Below, in pieces: positions 1 to 18,300 of a stretch of DNA of 64,000 bases. Source of the stretch: Lamellibrachia columna (Eukaryota > Annelida > Polychaeta > Sabellida > Siboglinidae); the NCBI GenBank assembly GCA_963662155.1, contig OY759265.1, forward strand, positions 9,590,193 through 9,654,192, given 5' to 3'. Position numbers and translations under genes: made by a program. The first letter of the stretch is position 1. Each line of letters begins with the position of its first letter. The notes beneath the pieces were generated by a model. The model searched no databases, was not told where the DNA came from, and saw only the letters and a list, made by a program, of their open reading frames with translations.

Positions 1-1111
1 GAAAAAATAAAATAAATTAAAAAAATCTTATTTAAATAAAAAATCTTATTTGTTTATTATTTTTTTAAATCATGATTTTTTAAAACCTGATTAAACTTGA
101 TTGTTGGTATAATTATTAAATATATATTATATATATATTTTTTGTATCTCATGATTAATTATGAAGTTTTGTCTGTACATTGACGATACTGTATTTAAGA
201 ACCAAAGTTATATATAATTTATGTGACAGTTCTGAATTAACAATTCCACTCGGTCATTAACTTGTTTTTTTGGCAAGATCATTTGTTCTTCAGGAAGAAA
301 TTGTTATTTAGGCTTCTATATAGACAGGCTAATATTCAAGACATTCCAAAATGTACTTTTCTGGTGATGTATATGAAAAATGTGATCAATACTGGACATT
401 TGGAAAACCGTCACAAAATGTCTAAAAATTTTAAACTTTAAACAGCTGTATCTATTTTAATATTTCACTTAGAAACATGAAACAACGTCTTTTAACTAGC
501 ACTGTGTCTGTGAGGATAACATTGAACAAAAATGGTCTGACGTCCCTACCTAAAGTTCGAAGAGGATATATAACGTATGACTGAACGTAGTTTTCATTGC
601 GTCTGTGACCATTACAGCTGTACCGTTTTCTGTTAGTCCCTTGCACTTGGCCTTGCCTTGTCAGGCTTGTGAAGTTGAATGCGGGCGCTGGGCCTGACTC
701 GTAAATATTATGTGTTCTAATCCAGTTTTCCTCGTATACGTTCGCACTGGTATGCCCAGTGCTTCATGTTTATACTAAACGATCACTTTACTGTCAAGCC
801 AAGCTTGGCCATCTTCAAACTTTTTAGCAGCATATCCACGGTAAGTTGTTGACAAGTTTCGACATGCAGCGGATCCCCCGGCGGCCCGTAGCGACACGCT
901 CCACTCTTTCAACACACCAGTCGTGGCTTTAGTCTAGTATTATGAATGACGATCAACGTTTGATTTACCTTTACATTTTCTCTAACACGGTATACTGCGG
1001 CGCGTCCAATTTACCTAGTTTTGTATACAATCCCTACTGAGTAAAACATTTAATGTTCGTCAAAATCTCTATGTACATACGTCTCGCGCCCATTTTTGAA
1101 GGCATATTCAT

Positions 1112-1372
1112 TGCGCGTGCGCATTATCGCTAAGCCTATTACTCAGTCCACTCGCTAGGTGTCGACTGCTATTAACGGACTTCGTACACTTTAAATAATT
1201 TGCTGTAATTTTATTATATTAATGCTTTATTTTTTATGTAGTAAATAATACATCGCCTATGTGTATTATGAAGAATATTTTATTTTACGTCTTTGAATAA
1301 AATAATAAAATGATGTCGTCAAATATTTCAATACACACCTGTGTCTGCGAATGTAAGAGCGAGCATGCGCGC
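1112..1372. promoter_or_regulatory. Two NRF1-like GC palindromes upstream of the kinase gene
   Basis: TGCGCGTGCGCA at 1112-1123 is one mismatch from the NRF1 palindrome, and GCATGCGCGC at 1363-1372 contains its core. They lie 420-680 bp upstream of the start codon in CpG-bearing DNA. A similar motif, ACGCATGCGCCG, lies about 180 bp upstream of the DHCR24 start. Function is inference. Confidence 0.25.
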
Positions 1373-1625
1373 GACGTGAGTTGTTGGAAGATCGGCATCT
1401 ATAAATGCACTGCTATTTAATCTTGGCGTACGCTACATGCAGTTTTTACAAGTGCATAAATTGTTGATAAAATGAAGCGAACGCCCATTACAAGCAATTC
1501 GTTTGTGTGACAACCACACATAAAACTTCATGCAATTCGATAAGGCCCGAGTTGGCGAGTAGCTTTGCTAATTGATCACTTCACACGACACGGTCACGGT
1601 CTGGATTTGTGTCAGTCAACAGTGA

Positions 1626-8052
<6,427 letters not shown>

Positions 8053-8235
8053 TTTAATCGTTAATATTCTCGACAAAGGAATCTATTTTAGACAACTTTT
8101 TGAGGGTAATACTTCAGCAAGAAATGCATTGTATGTATCTACATGTCTTGTCAGCGGCCTGCGAACACAATTAGCTAGTTGCAGATTAAAAAATGTGTTC
8201 ATTATAACATTTAGAATCTATCATAGGTAATACTG

Positions 8236-8241
8236 AATAAA
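8236..8241 (+). terminator. Candidate poly(A) signal of the kinase gene
   Basis: AATAAA about 185 bases after the stop codon, in AT-rich DNA. It is the first clear signal downstream of the last exon. Confidence 0.45.
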
Positions 8242-9529
8242 TTTCTTGCCAAAAGCATGATGTGATCATTTCTGTTGCTACCTCAATATTATCTATATTA
8301 TTTAATTTCTGTGGCTATTATCTCCATTTAATAGCATACTAAATAAGCCGGTAGAGCTTATTTAACACACAGTAATTTTCAGTACAATTTCTTATGTATT
8401 ATTGGGTAAGCTAGATAACCAGACAGAGGTTGTAGCTCTGCATCTAGATGTAACTGGCAGGATGTTTGTAAGCTCCATATCATGTATAATGGAGATGATA
8501 TAATGTGGTAGTGGAGCAGTCAGGTGTCCCTCACTAACATCACCTACTGACATGTTAGGGAGTGGCCATTACTATATCACGGCAGGCTGGGCTTTCCTTT
8601 CAAGTCAGATTTGTTTTAATATTAAAAGCATTATTATTTTTTCTTGTTATTCTCATGATATTATAATTATAAATTTATTAATAATTATGGGGCATAAGGC
8701 ATTAAAAAAGCCCAGCCCAACAAGATATAATGGTTGCTCTCTTTCACATTTGGCAGTAAACAAAAGGGTATCTTAGTGAAACAATTGGAAAGTTAAGCTT
8801 AGAGTTAAACTGTACCTGTGTTACCTTATAACAAGAATATATGTTCATAAAAAATAAATTGATACCTTTTTAGAAAAATGCCTGGCCAAATTTACTACAC
8901 AATTATCCATTTACAATAGACAATTAATTGCTACCTTGTTTTATGAGTAAAAACTATGTAGATATGTTATAAGCAAATACTTTTCAGTTTGTTTCATTTA
9001 GCCAATAAGCTTTCCAATGGTTTCACTTCGAGGTTAGAATTGTGTAGTTTTCCAAATTGAATATGGTTTACTGTTTTAGGATGGCTATTTTTATCGGATC
9101 ATTGCAGAAAGAACTTGAGATGATTGAATTTATTTTCAAGATATGTTTGAACTGATCATTTGGTAATTGGGCATGCAGTTGACCATTATAATATATTTCC
9201 TATATCAACAGAAAACAGGATGAAAATTAAGTTTTAGCATTAGCAATGTCATGCTTACATAAATTACAAGTTATGTAATATGAATTAATGTGCAATACCA
9301 TCAAGATGTGTTGTGTTTGAATTGTGGTGTCATGCCATCTTGCTGTGTTACGAATGAATCTCGCATGTGATCAGGATATTTGCAAGGGGCAAAAGCTTTA
9401 GTTGCATATTGACTTAAGAATTATGAAAGCGGCGCTGCATCAGTGTAACGTTGAAAGCACAAGTATTATTTTTATATGCAAACCATTTTTGTTTTACATT
9501 TGCCAAAACTGATCTGGAACGGCAGACCA

Positions 9530-9713
9530 ATATCCAAGACAATAATGATAGACCCTTGTAGACACCCTATATCCAAGACAATGATAGACCCTTGTAGACA
9601 CCCTATATCCAAGACAATAATGATAGACCCTTGTAGACACCCTATATCCAAGACAATAATGATAGACCCTTGTAGACACCCTATATCCAAGACAATGATA
9701 GACCCTTGTAGAT
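9530..9713. repeat. 36/39-bp tandem repeat, five copies
   Basis: Units of 39 bp and a 36-bp variant lacking AAT (GACAATAATGATAG versus GACAATGATAG), each carrying CCTATATCCAAGACAA and GACCCTTGTAGACA. Intergenic; the open frames on both strands are a by-product of a period divisible by 3. Confidence 0.85.
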
Positions 9714-9837
9714 ACTCAAATGTTGTTCCAAAACAATGTAGCATATGATCTAGTTCAATCATGTTGGTGAATCAATGCTGTAAATGTGTGCTGTGTCACT
9801 TGTTTATGGCCTACCTTAGATTTTGCTATTAAAATAC

Positions 9838-10190
9838 CTTATTATGATCAACAACTGAATGGCTCTGTACTTATTATGATCAACAACTGAATGGCTCTGT
9901 ACTTATTATGATCAACAACTGAATGGCTCTGTACTTATTATGATCAACAACTGAATGGCTCTGTACTTATTATGATCAACAACTGAATGGCTCTGTACTT
10001 ATTATGATCAACAACTGAATGGCTCTGTACTTATTATGATCAACAACTGAATGGCTCTGTACTTATTATGATCAACAACTGAATGGCTCTGTACTTATTA
10101 TGATCAACAACTGAATGGCTCTGTACTTATTATGATCAACAACTGAATGGCTCTGTACTTATTATGATCAACAACTGAATGGCTCTGTAC
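9838..10190. repeat. 32-bp tandem array, 11 identical copies
   Basis: Eleven apparently identical copies of a 32-bp unit (CTTATTATGATCAACAACTG then AATGGCTCTGTA), with no substitution seen by eye. The uniformity suggests very recent expansion or efficient homogenisation. Confidence 0.92.
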
Positions 10191-12022
10191 TTTTGTGAAT
10201 AAAGTGTATAATTGAATTAGTATGAAACACTGTAGTTAACAGTCTACAGATTTAGTCAAGCAGGAATCCAAAAACAGACGACAATGCATGCTTTCACAAT
10301 CTTTGGTTGTGCTTGTAAGTTACATATCACTGCATGAAATCATTAAAACTTCTGTCATTCTACATAATTATTGTGTTGTGCATATTTACTTAGGTTTACT
10401 TAGGTTCTTCCCGACCGTAGACGGTGGTCTCGGTGGTCAGATCTTCAACTTTCCCTTGAAATACTCTACGACTTCCTGGCAAGTGTTGTGTTGTCGCATT
10501 AATTAATTTTATTAGATGTTACGACATTGAGGTAATATAACTGGACGTGTTCTTATGATGCATATTACAACCATGTTAAAAATAAGAAACTCAAGCCTAG
10601 TTAATATGTATTATATATAAAATGTTTTTCACTTGCCCGTTAATGAGTTTTTTGTGTGTATCCGTGTCAGTTTTGTTATTCACTTGTGCCACTAACCTAC
10701 ACAGCAATAAAACAACTGGAACTTCGTCACACTCGGTTATCCTCACCCAATAACCATAACCAGAGAGAATGAAAATGTCCTTGATTATTTTATTGACACT
10801 AAGAAAACAAATACAACAGTAATTAGTAATACAATAAAACATCTCTGGGCTTTTAACTCTCAGTCAAGTTTGTTTTGTAGCACCAGGTAGTGAGTAATTC
10901 ATCACCGTTGAAAATACATAATATGCCTTGTTTGTAGGTTGTACATTTCATTGTTTTACACAGCATAAAATATTAGGTCTCAAAAAAATTCTCTAAGTTG
11001 GGTTACTGATTAGCCATTGTCCATTCTGTATGGCTGGACTGTTCAATGTGAAACGACTTCATTTAATAAGTTTATCAGTGAACCCCAGTTTATTTACTGC
11101 CGCTATCCCATGATAGAATATATGCATGAATAAAACGCAGATTACCCTTAAACTGAATAGCTGATAAAATAAACATTCTAGCCACTACAAAGGTTTCTGC
11201 AAATGTCTAAATGGAACATGGTGTACGACAAAAACATTGCTAAAAACTAAACATTTTAACTAGAACTACGAGGTAAGCAGTGAGGTATAAACATGTAACA
11301 CATACAGAGTATGTACTACCCACAAGGCCCCAGGCTCAGCCCCAACTTCCTGCATTGCCCCGCACGCTTCACACGAGTGCTTGTAGATCTGACCAACCAA
11401 GCAGTTGGCGCTGCCCTGAGGCAAAAATTAACATGCGAAAAACCCAACCAGATTATTCAATGTTACGAAAAGCATGTGTGTAATTTATGCATATGGCACA
11501 AACTATATCTAGTTACATTTGTTAACAAAAGTAGAAGATGGTAATATAAACAAACAAAACATTAAACAGTGTTCCAACAGAGAAAAACCTGGTACTGAAA
11601 GCATGACATATCTGAGTGACATCTTGTGCATTGATCGGCAGACAGAGGTAATCAATTTGGACATAAATGCAAGTATTATTTACACGTTCCAACACATGAA
11701 AACGTTACACCAAATACTGGTACATGCAAAACCTGCTAAAACAATAATTTATACATAATAAAAAGATTTTCCAAACCTAGCCGTGCAACATTGTTTTAGG
11801 AAGGCATCAAATTGCTGTTCATACTAAAAACGCTTTAGTGTAAGTCTTGTTGCTGGCTGTTGTCACTAATAAATTTTGGTGGTTTGGGATGAATAAATAG
11901 CAGTTAACTTATGATGACCCTAAAGAAACTGTTTTCTTGTTAATTTTTTTCACATAAATATATTGAGAGCTTAGCAGCAAAACACTACTATTGCATTTGA
12001 GGCAGAAAATCCAAGCATCTGG

Positions 12023-12028
12023 TTTATT
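12023..12028 (-). terminator. Candidate poly(A) signal of UHRF1
   Basis: AATAAA on the minus strand (TTTATT on plus), about 80 bases after the stop codon. Other candidates lie further downstream, so the 3' end is not fixed. Confidence 0.4.
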
Positions 12029-12104
12029 GCCTACCAAACCAGACACATGTGAGGTGCTAACCGTTGCAACAAGCCCTGTGCTGGTTGTGGGTGCAAGTGC
12101 TGAG

Positions 12105-15100
12105 CTAACGTCCACTCTCATAGCCAGGAAACAACTTATTGAGGACAGAAGACAGCATCTTGTTGACACCCATTGAACAGTCCTTGTCCAGCTCTGTGCG
12201 ACACGCAGGACACGAATATACCTCTGCCTTGAACGATCTCTGTAGACAAGGCTACAACAAAGACATCCTTATTCATTCAACATGATTTCTGGATTTCAGC
12301 ATGTCACTTTGTTATAATTGAAACCAAAACTCACATAACCAGTTGGTTACATTGTTCAATTACACTCGCACCTCAGTGGTACGGTCACCCTGGCTCAGTC
12401 CCAAATGATTTCCATAGTAAAGAATAGGACATTAGTCCCGCTAATAGTCACTTCGTTATTCAGGAATACGATCAGTAATCCAGCGCAAAATGGCTAAATT
12501 CTTCCCGCAGACAGTCAGTCACGGCAGGGCAGCCATTATCAGCTTCCCAGCCACCCGTCTGTCCGTCAAAGGCAACGCCAACAAGACTAACCCATGCACT
12601 TGGCGTGTTTACTAAGCTTCGGAAAACAATAAAACAAGCAAGGCCCCCATCATCTAAAGTAATACTTTGAGTTGAGATTGTTAAGGAGTGAGTAGATTGC
12701 ACAGAAAAATACATAGGCTCGGCTTCGACACTAACAATATGGTGCCAAAGAGTTACATAACCACTGCTGGGCAGTGAGACGAGGCAAATAAGATCCCTTT
12801 TTTTACAGATGATCACCAACGAATTTTTTCTATAGTGAGACGTTTATACAATGATGCCAAATTACCAATAAATGAAGACCACACAGTGTGATTTACGAAT
12901 TGTTTGATTATTACCAGTGCATGCGAAATAAAAGCGAAAAAGACATGTTAGGAACTAACTTAATTTAAAAGCAAAAATCCAAGAACAAAGAAATGGCCAG
13001 TAGGAAGGGATGAGGTATCAAATCCGATCGGCATTCGTCCATCAAAGGCGACGCTGATCATGTCAATAGCAGTACGAAGTCATGCACTAGTCATGTTTAG
13101 GACTGACCAGTAAACTTTGGAAAACAATAAAATGTTCCACTGTACATTGTTAATAATTTTAGTTTATTATATAATTAAACGCTGAAAAGCATCAGATGAT
13201 AACATTATTTTATGGCAAGTAAAATGTCTAAAATTTTACTACATAAATACAATTAAATAAAAGAAACAGTAATTAAATGTAGATATGTGGCTGTGATTCT
13301 TACCTTACAGATGTTGTGTTTACAAGAGGTGGTGATTGGTTTGAACACAATCTCCTGGCAGCAAATACACATGAACATCTCGCTGACATGTTCCAGGAAC
13401 TTCTACAAGACACAAATACACATCTTGGCTTGTTTCACCATTTGATTTTATAAAATCATGAAACATTCATATTACAGTGTATTATCAGGGCCACCTACAT
13501 GGCAGACAAGTGGGCTGGTAGCTGCAATGATATCAAAATGTTTTAGTTTAGACAATAAAGGTCCCTCCTCAATATTTTTTTTGCTAGTCTCATTTCAAAT
13601 TAATTTTGCCAAAAATCAAACCTACCTAGTATCCATTGCAACATGCTAGTTCATTTGTGAAACTTTTGTATGTAGTTTTTCTGCGTGAAATCATCAGACA
13701 AACTATTAAATTACTTAATGATTGGTCAAACATCAGGTGAAGTGAACATGGAAACACTGAAAACTCATAAATTTCACCCCTGGTAAAATTTTGGTCAAGA
13801 GGATGGAAGTCATGTCCTTGATTGGCATTGGCCCGCACATTGTTTACCATTTTAGATATCCACTATTTTGAGCCTTATCAGATTCTTTTGATGATTTGAA
13901 AGAAAATAGGCATTTTTTATTAAATTGACTGCAGATGGTACATAAACACACACTACATAAACAAACCGGATTTGCGATAAATCAGTTGAGGATGGAGTTT
14001 TAACCCTCTCGTGGTCAGAACGCCCGGATCAACCCGACCCTGACTCTGCGGCCAGAACGCCCGAGTCAGCCCACCAACAGGGCTATATTTAAACTGCACA
14101 GCGCAATACAATACTGACTATTTCTTCTGACAGCTAGCATGTGACAATAGCTAGAAACGTTGGCAATTTATATGACTAGATAGTAACAAACATAATCCTG
14201 GTTTGGTATCGAACGCTGTTGTCTGCAAAAACGGAACCTCTTTTAAACCAAGTAATCTACGAAGACCAAAATATTTTCGCTGCAATTTTCATCCGATTAG
14301 CGATGTATACAATTAAATTGGGAGTTTTTAAAGAACGTTGACCTCGAGAAGTTTCGTACTAGTACTACGGTTACACAGTTTAAATATGTCAGCAACAAGA
14401 TAGTTTTGAGTACAACAACCACGAAGAAAGATGTAAAATCACAAAAATATATGAACTCAACGACTATGATTTCAGCTTAGTACATCTAGTAGATGTGCTA
14501 TCTACTACACTACCGTGCCTCTCATGTGATATGAACCTATGGCCGAGATCTATGACAACTCTAATTCATCAAGACAGTAAGTAGGACCACTAGTACAACA
14601 GTCACTAGGACTTTCAGCTGAATGCAAGGCCACAAGAGCCTTACATGTTCTGTCCATGAACATACCCGTGGTCCTTCGCTCGTGGTTTTCAGTGTCTCTT
14701 GCCACACTTTCCCATTTTCCGAGTCAGCTTTTATAAGTTTAGCGACGTCGGCATCAACTTTGTATCCAGTTGACTTCCTCTTCTTTGGATTCGGTGACTT
14801 TGAGACAATTTCCTCCTCTGACAATATGATGGAAGCATATTCAGTGATGTGAAATAATAATTTTCAGCATCTGCACTGCTGCTTCTAGGCTCACGTCAAT
14901 GGCTAAAATATTAAGTGTGACTAAAAAATGGAAGACGTTTCACCAATTTGTCTGTGAAAAAGAAAGATGGCTAAGAAATAACAATCACAATAGCTAAATG
15001 GCTAACCGAGAAAATATGTTAAAATGAGCCCAGTGTTTGATACTGTGAATACTTCCTTTGGTTATTTTATGATCATGTGACAGTTCTGGATAAACAAACA

Positions 15101-15343
15101 GGAAACTTCGTAAATAGGTCAAATTAAGAAATAACATAATATCGGCAAATCCAGCATAGCCAGAACCTTATATTTGATAAAAAGTTACAAAATCAAGAAA
15201 ATGTATACGTAATTTAGTGGTTTTCTACCTTCGCTCTCCACCTTGCTCTTCCGTTTCCTTTTCTTCCCACCGCCATTTTCAGCTTCCGCTGCCTCTAGTG
15301 CCGCCTCCTTCTCCCTCAGATTCTCCAAGTAGCCCTCGGGATA
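12105..15343 (-). CDS. UHRF1: UHRF1 exons 14-17: basic linker and RING finger
   Basis: Exons 14 (15343-15229) and 15 (14817-14666) encode a Lys/Arg-rich linker ([21 protein letters not shown]), likely a nuclear localisation and polybasic region. Exons 16 (13402-13304) and 17 (12251-12105) encode the RING: C793-x2-C796, C808-x-H810-x2-C813-x2-C816, C828-x2-C831. The protein ends [12 protein letters not shown] with stop TAG at 12107-12105; the human C-terminus is LNQLFPGYGNGR. Confidence 0.94.
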
Positions 15344-18300
15344 CTAGGAAAACAAGGAGGAAGTTTTACTTTTTCAAATTTGGTTATTTGTTGAAATTTA
15401 CTTCATTCAAATTCAGTCATTTGTTTGGCTATCTAGGTAATAAAGAAAATATACAATATCGAGTTATCGCACGATGCTAAATAGCTTCGGTTTCAGTTTC
15501 CCATGAAGCATCATGTTGCAGAAGCAACAGTAATGACATTCGTAAAAAATTGCTTTATTGCATTCTGCCAATATGTGTTTGTCATTTAACATAGCCATAT
15601 TTTAGCACCATAGCTCTAAGATCTACAGATCATGAATCAGGCTCCTGAGTCAGCGCACGACCCATGATGGTTCCTTGGCAGACTTCATCAGAGAATGCCG
15701 ATGAGATGCGTTTTTCACAAGCAGGCTGCCTTGGTGCTATGATATCACATATTTTCTTTAGCGTGCAACTCACCTGTATAGTAAGGTCTAGCTGCTTTAT
15801 TCGTTTCTTCCCCTCCCTGGTCCAAGGAGCCGGTGTCGGGTCATCCCGTCGGAGCAAGAAACGCCACACCAGGAAGCCAGATTTGCCTTTGTTTGGCCAA
15901 TACTTGACCACCTGGATGGACACAATACGACCACTGTTACTTGACCATACAACTTTATTTGACCAATAGTTGTCCACCTGGGCCGAGTTCAACTTACTGA
16001 CCAGTGGTTATTCCAGTTGCGACCAGCGTAAGCCAAAAACATTCTGCCTGACCTGGTTTGGCCACAATTATGTCACACCAACCATCCAACATTACCACTG
16101 CCTGCAGGCAGTGGAAGCGTCATAGAAAACAAGAAAAGCATTTGCCCGCATTACAGTAATCATCTTCATATCGTCTTTATTTATAATGTAGAATTTTTTT
16201 CTGTTTGTACTAGTATAATGATTAATATTAGTGTTCATCAGAGAAGCACCTCATCCTCCAGACATCTGGTTGAGGTATGTAGATGACACATTCACAGTGT
16301 TACAAGAGAGCGAAGTAGAACATTTCACACACCATCTGATTTCAATGGACGAGAACATTAAGTTCACGGTAGAACCAGAACACGACAATACGTTAGCCTT
16401 TCTAGACAAGTGTGTATGCCTGAATGATGATGGATCAACCAAGGTCAAGATATATCGGAAATCAACCCACACGGACCAATATTTGAACTGGGATTCTAAT
16501 CACCACCTAGAACACAAACGATCAGTGGTCAGGACACTCCTCCAAAGGGCAGAAAACCGGATAACAGAAGAAGAGGACAAGAACACAGAGGTGGACCACA
16601 TCAAGAAAGTGCTGAAAGCAAACGGTTACAAAACTTGGATGTTTAACACCACGCAACCAATTAGAAGGAAGAACACCACCACAGAAACCAGCAGAAGACA
16701 ACATGCCATAGGTCTGCCCTACATTAGTAAACTATCAGAACAAGTAGCAAGGATTTTCAAGTCCTATAACATCCCGGTTTACCACAAACCTATCAACACC
16801 CTGAGGTCGCTGTTGGTACACCCAAAAGACAGAACAGCAAAGGCAGCAAAGTGTGGGGTAGTATATGACATACAATGCCCAGAATGTGACCAACACTATA
16901 TAGGAGAAACAGCCAGAACACTTGGCACAAGAATCAAAGAACATCTATCTTGTCGCCAACCCCTATCAGCTATAAGTGAACACAAACTGAGCACAGGCCA
17001 TCAGTGCTCTATGAAGGACGTTAATATTCTAGACCACGAGAACTGGCACAGGAGAAAAATAAAGGAGGCGATTAACATCCACAGAAAGAAACCTACGCTG
17101 AACCGAGACGTCAGCCAGGAGCTCCCACCAGTGCTACTCCAGCGTGTCACATGTCAATGGTCATGTGACACATCCGTAACTTCAGTCTGCTGAAGAAGAC
17201 TGCGAGATGCAGTTGAAATATTCGGAACAAACACTAAGTTTCTTGAGAGGTAATTATGCTTAAATATTAGTGTTGTTGATATTACATTTAGGGATGTTAG
17301 CTGTATGCCGATGGGTATGTTGCACAACATGCTGCCACTGTGAAACAACCATTCTTGTTGGGCTTAAATTAGTTGGATGGACATGTATGCACGTCATGAC
17401 CACTGGTCGGTGTAAGTCGGTGTTAGCCAGCAAGTTGGCAGAGCTACTGTAACTTGACCATACTTTTATTTCATACATAAAAAAACAACAACCAAGAAGC
17501 TAATTATAAAGGGCTGGGTTACACACCTGGATAAAGCATCCCTAAGCCAGGGGGTGAAGTGTAAAGCACTTTGAGCTGACCTACAGATCTCCTTACCTCT
17601 ACAAATAGAAGCACCCACCTTGTAAATGCCGTCATAGCGGTTTCCCTCCTCTGGGGCGTACTTGGAGTGTTTGCGTCCCTTCACATTTCTGATGACACGT
17701 ACGGCTCTCCCTGCTCGCCAGTCCTTCGCTTCGGCGCCTTTCTTCACGTCTAATGATGCATTGCAGTTTTTCGCCAAAGCTCTGTATCATCCAAAACCCA
17801 ATAATCTTCCAATCATTGAGACAGGATAACATTATCTTGTTTACCTTTACAGATATTTTTTTTTTACAAATTCCTATTAGTTTGTTCTATGGGAAACTAT
17901 AAAAAATATAAAATGTTGAATAAAAATTATGTAAATATATATAAGGACTAAAAAGGAATTTGATCTCAGTGTATTTGTATTTGCTTGTCACAAGTAAAAT
18001 TATCGCAGCATACTTGTTCATTCGTGTGAGGGTCTGGTCACACGACTGCTCGGCAGTTCTCTTGTTGCCCGAGAGGTCGCGACCTCCACTTCCTGTGTAC
18101 GTGAACTGGTCACCCTCATCCTAGGGATAAAAACGAAAACAGGATTTGAAAAAGGGAAACCATTTCTCCAGAAACTCGTTTACTGATTTACAATGTTGGT
18201 ATGTTAGATGAATGCTACCTAAAAAAAAACTAATAGCCACAAAGGACAATCCTTTTTGAATATGTAAAAATTAGTGTAAACAAATTAACATGGATCATTA

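Larger units (their letters stand above)
8053..12104. other. Intergenic region between convergent kinase and UHRF1 genes
   Basis: Contains the 3' UTRs of both genes and two tandem arrays described separately. I see no exon of a recognisable protein and no RNA gene. Short open frames here lack any family motif. Confidence 0.5.

Noticed and set aside
9472..9762. Overlapping open frames with repeated DPCRHPISKT or STRVYHYC
   Set aside because: Artefact of the 36/39-bp tandem repeat.
12472..12819. 115-codon minus-strand open frame between UHRF1 exons 16 and 17
   Set aside because: No family motif, inside an intron, and not needed: exons 16 and 17 join in phase to a complete RING.
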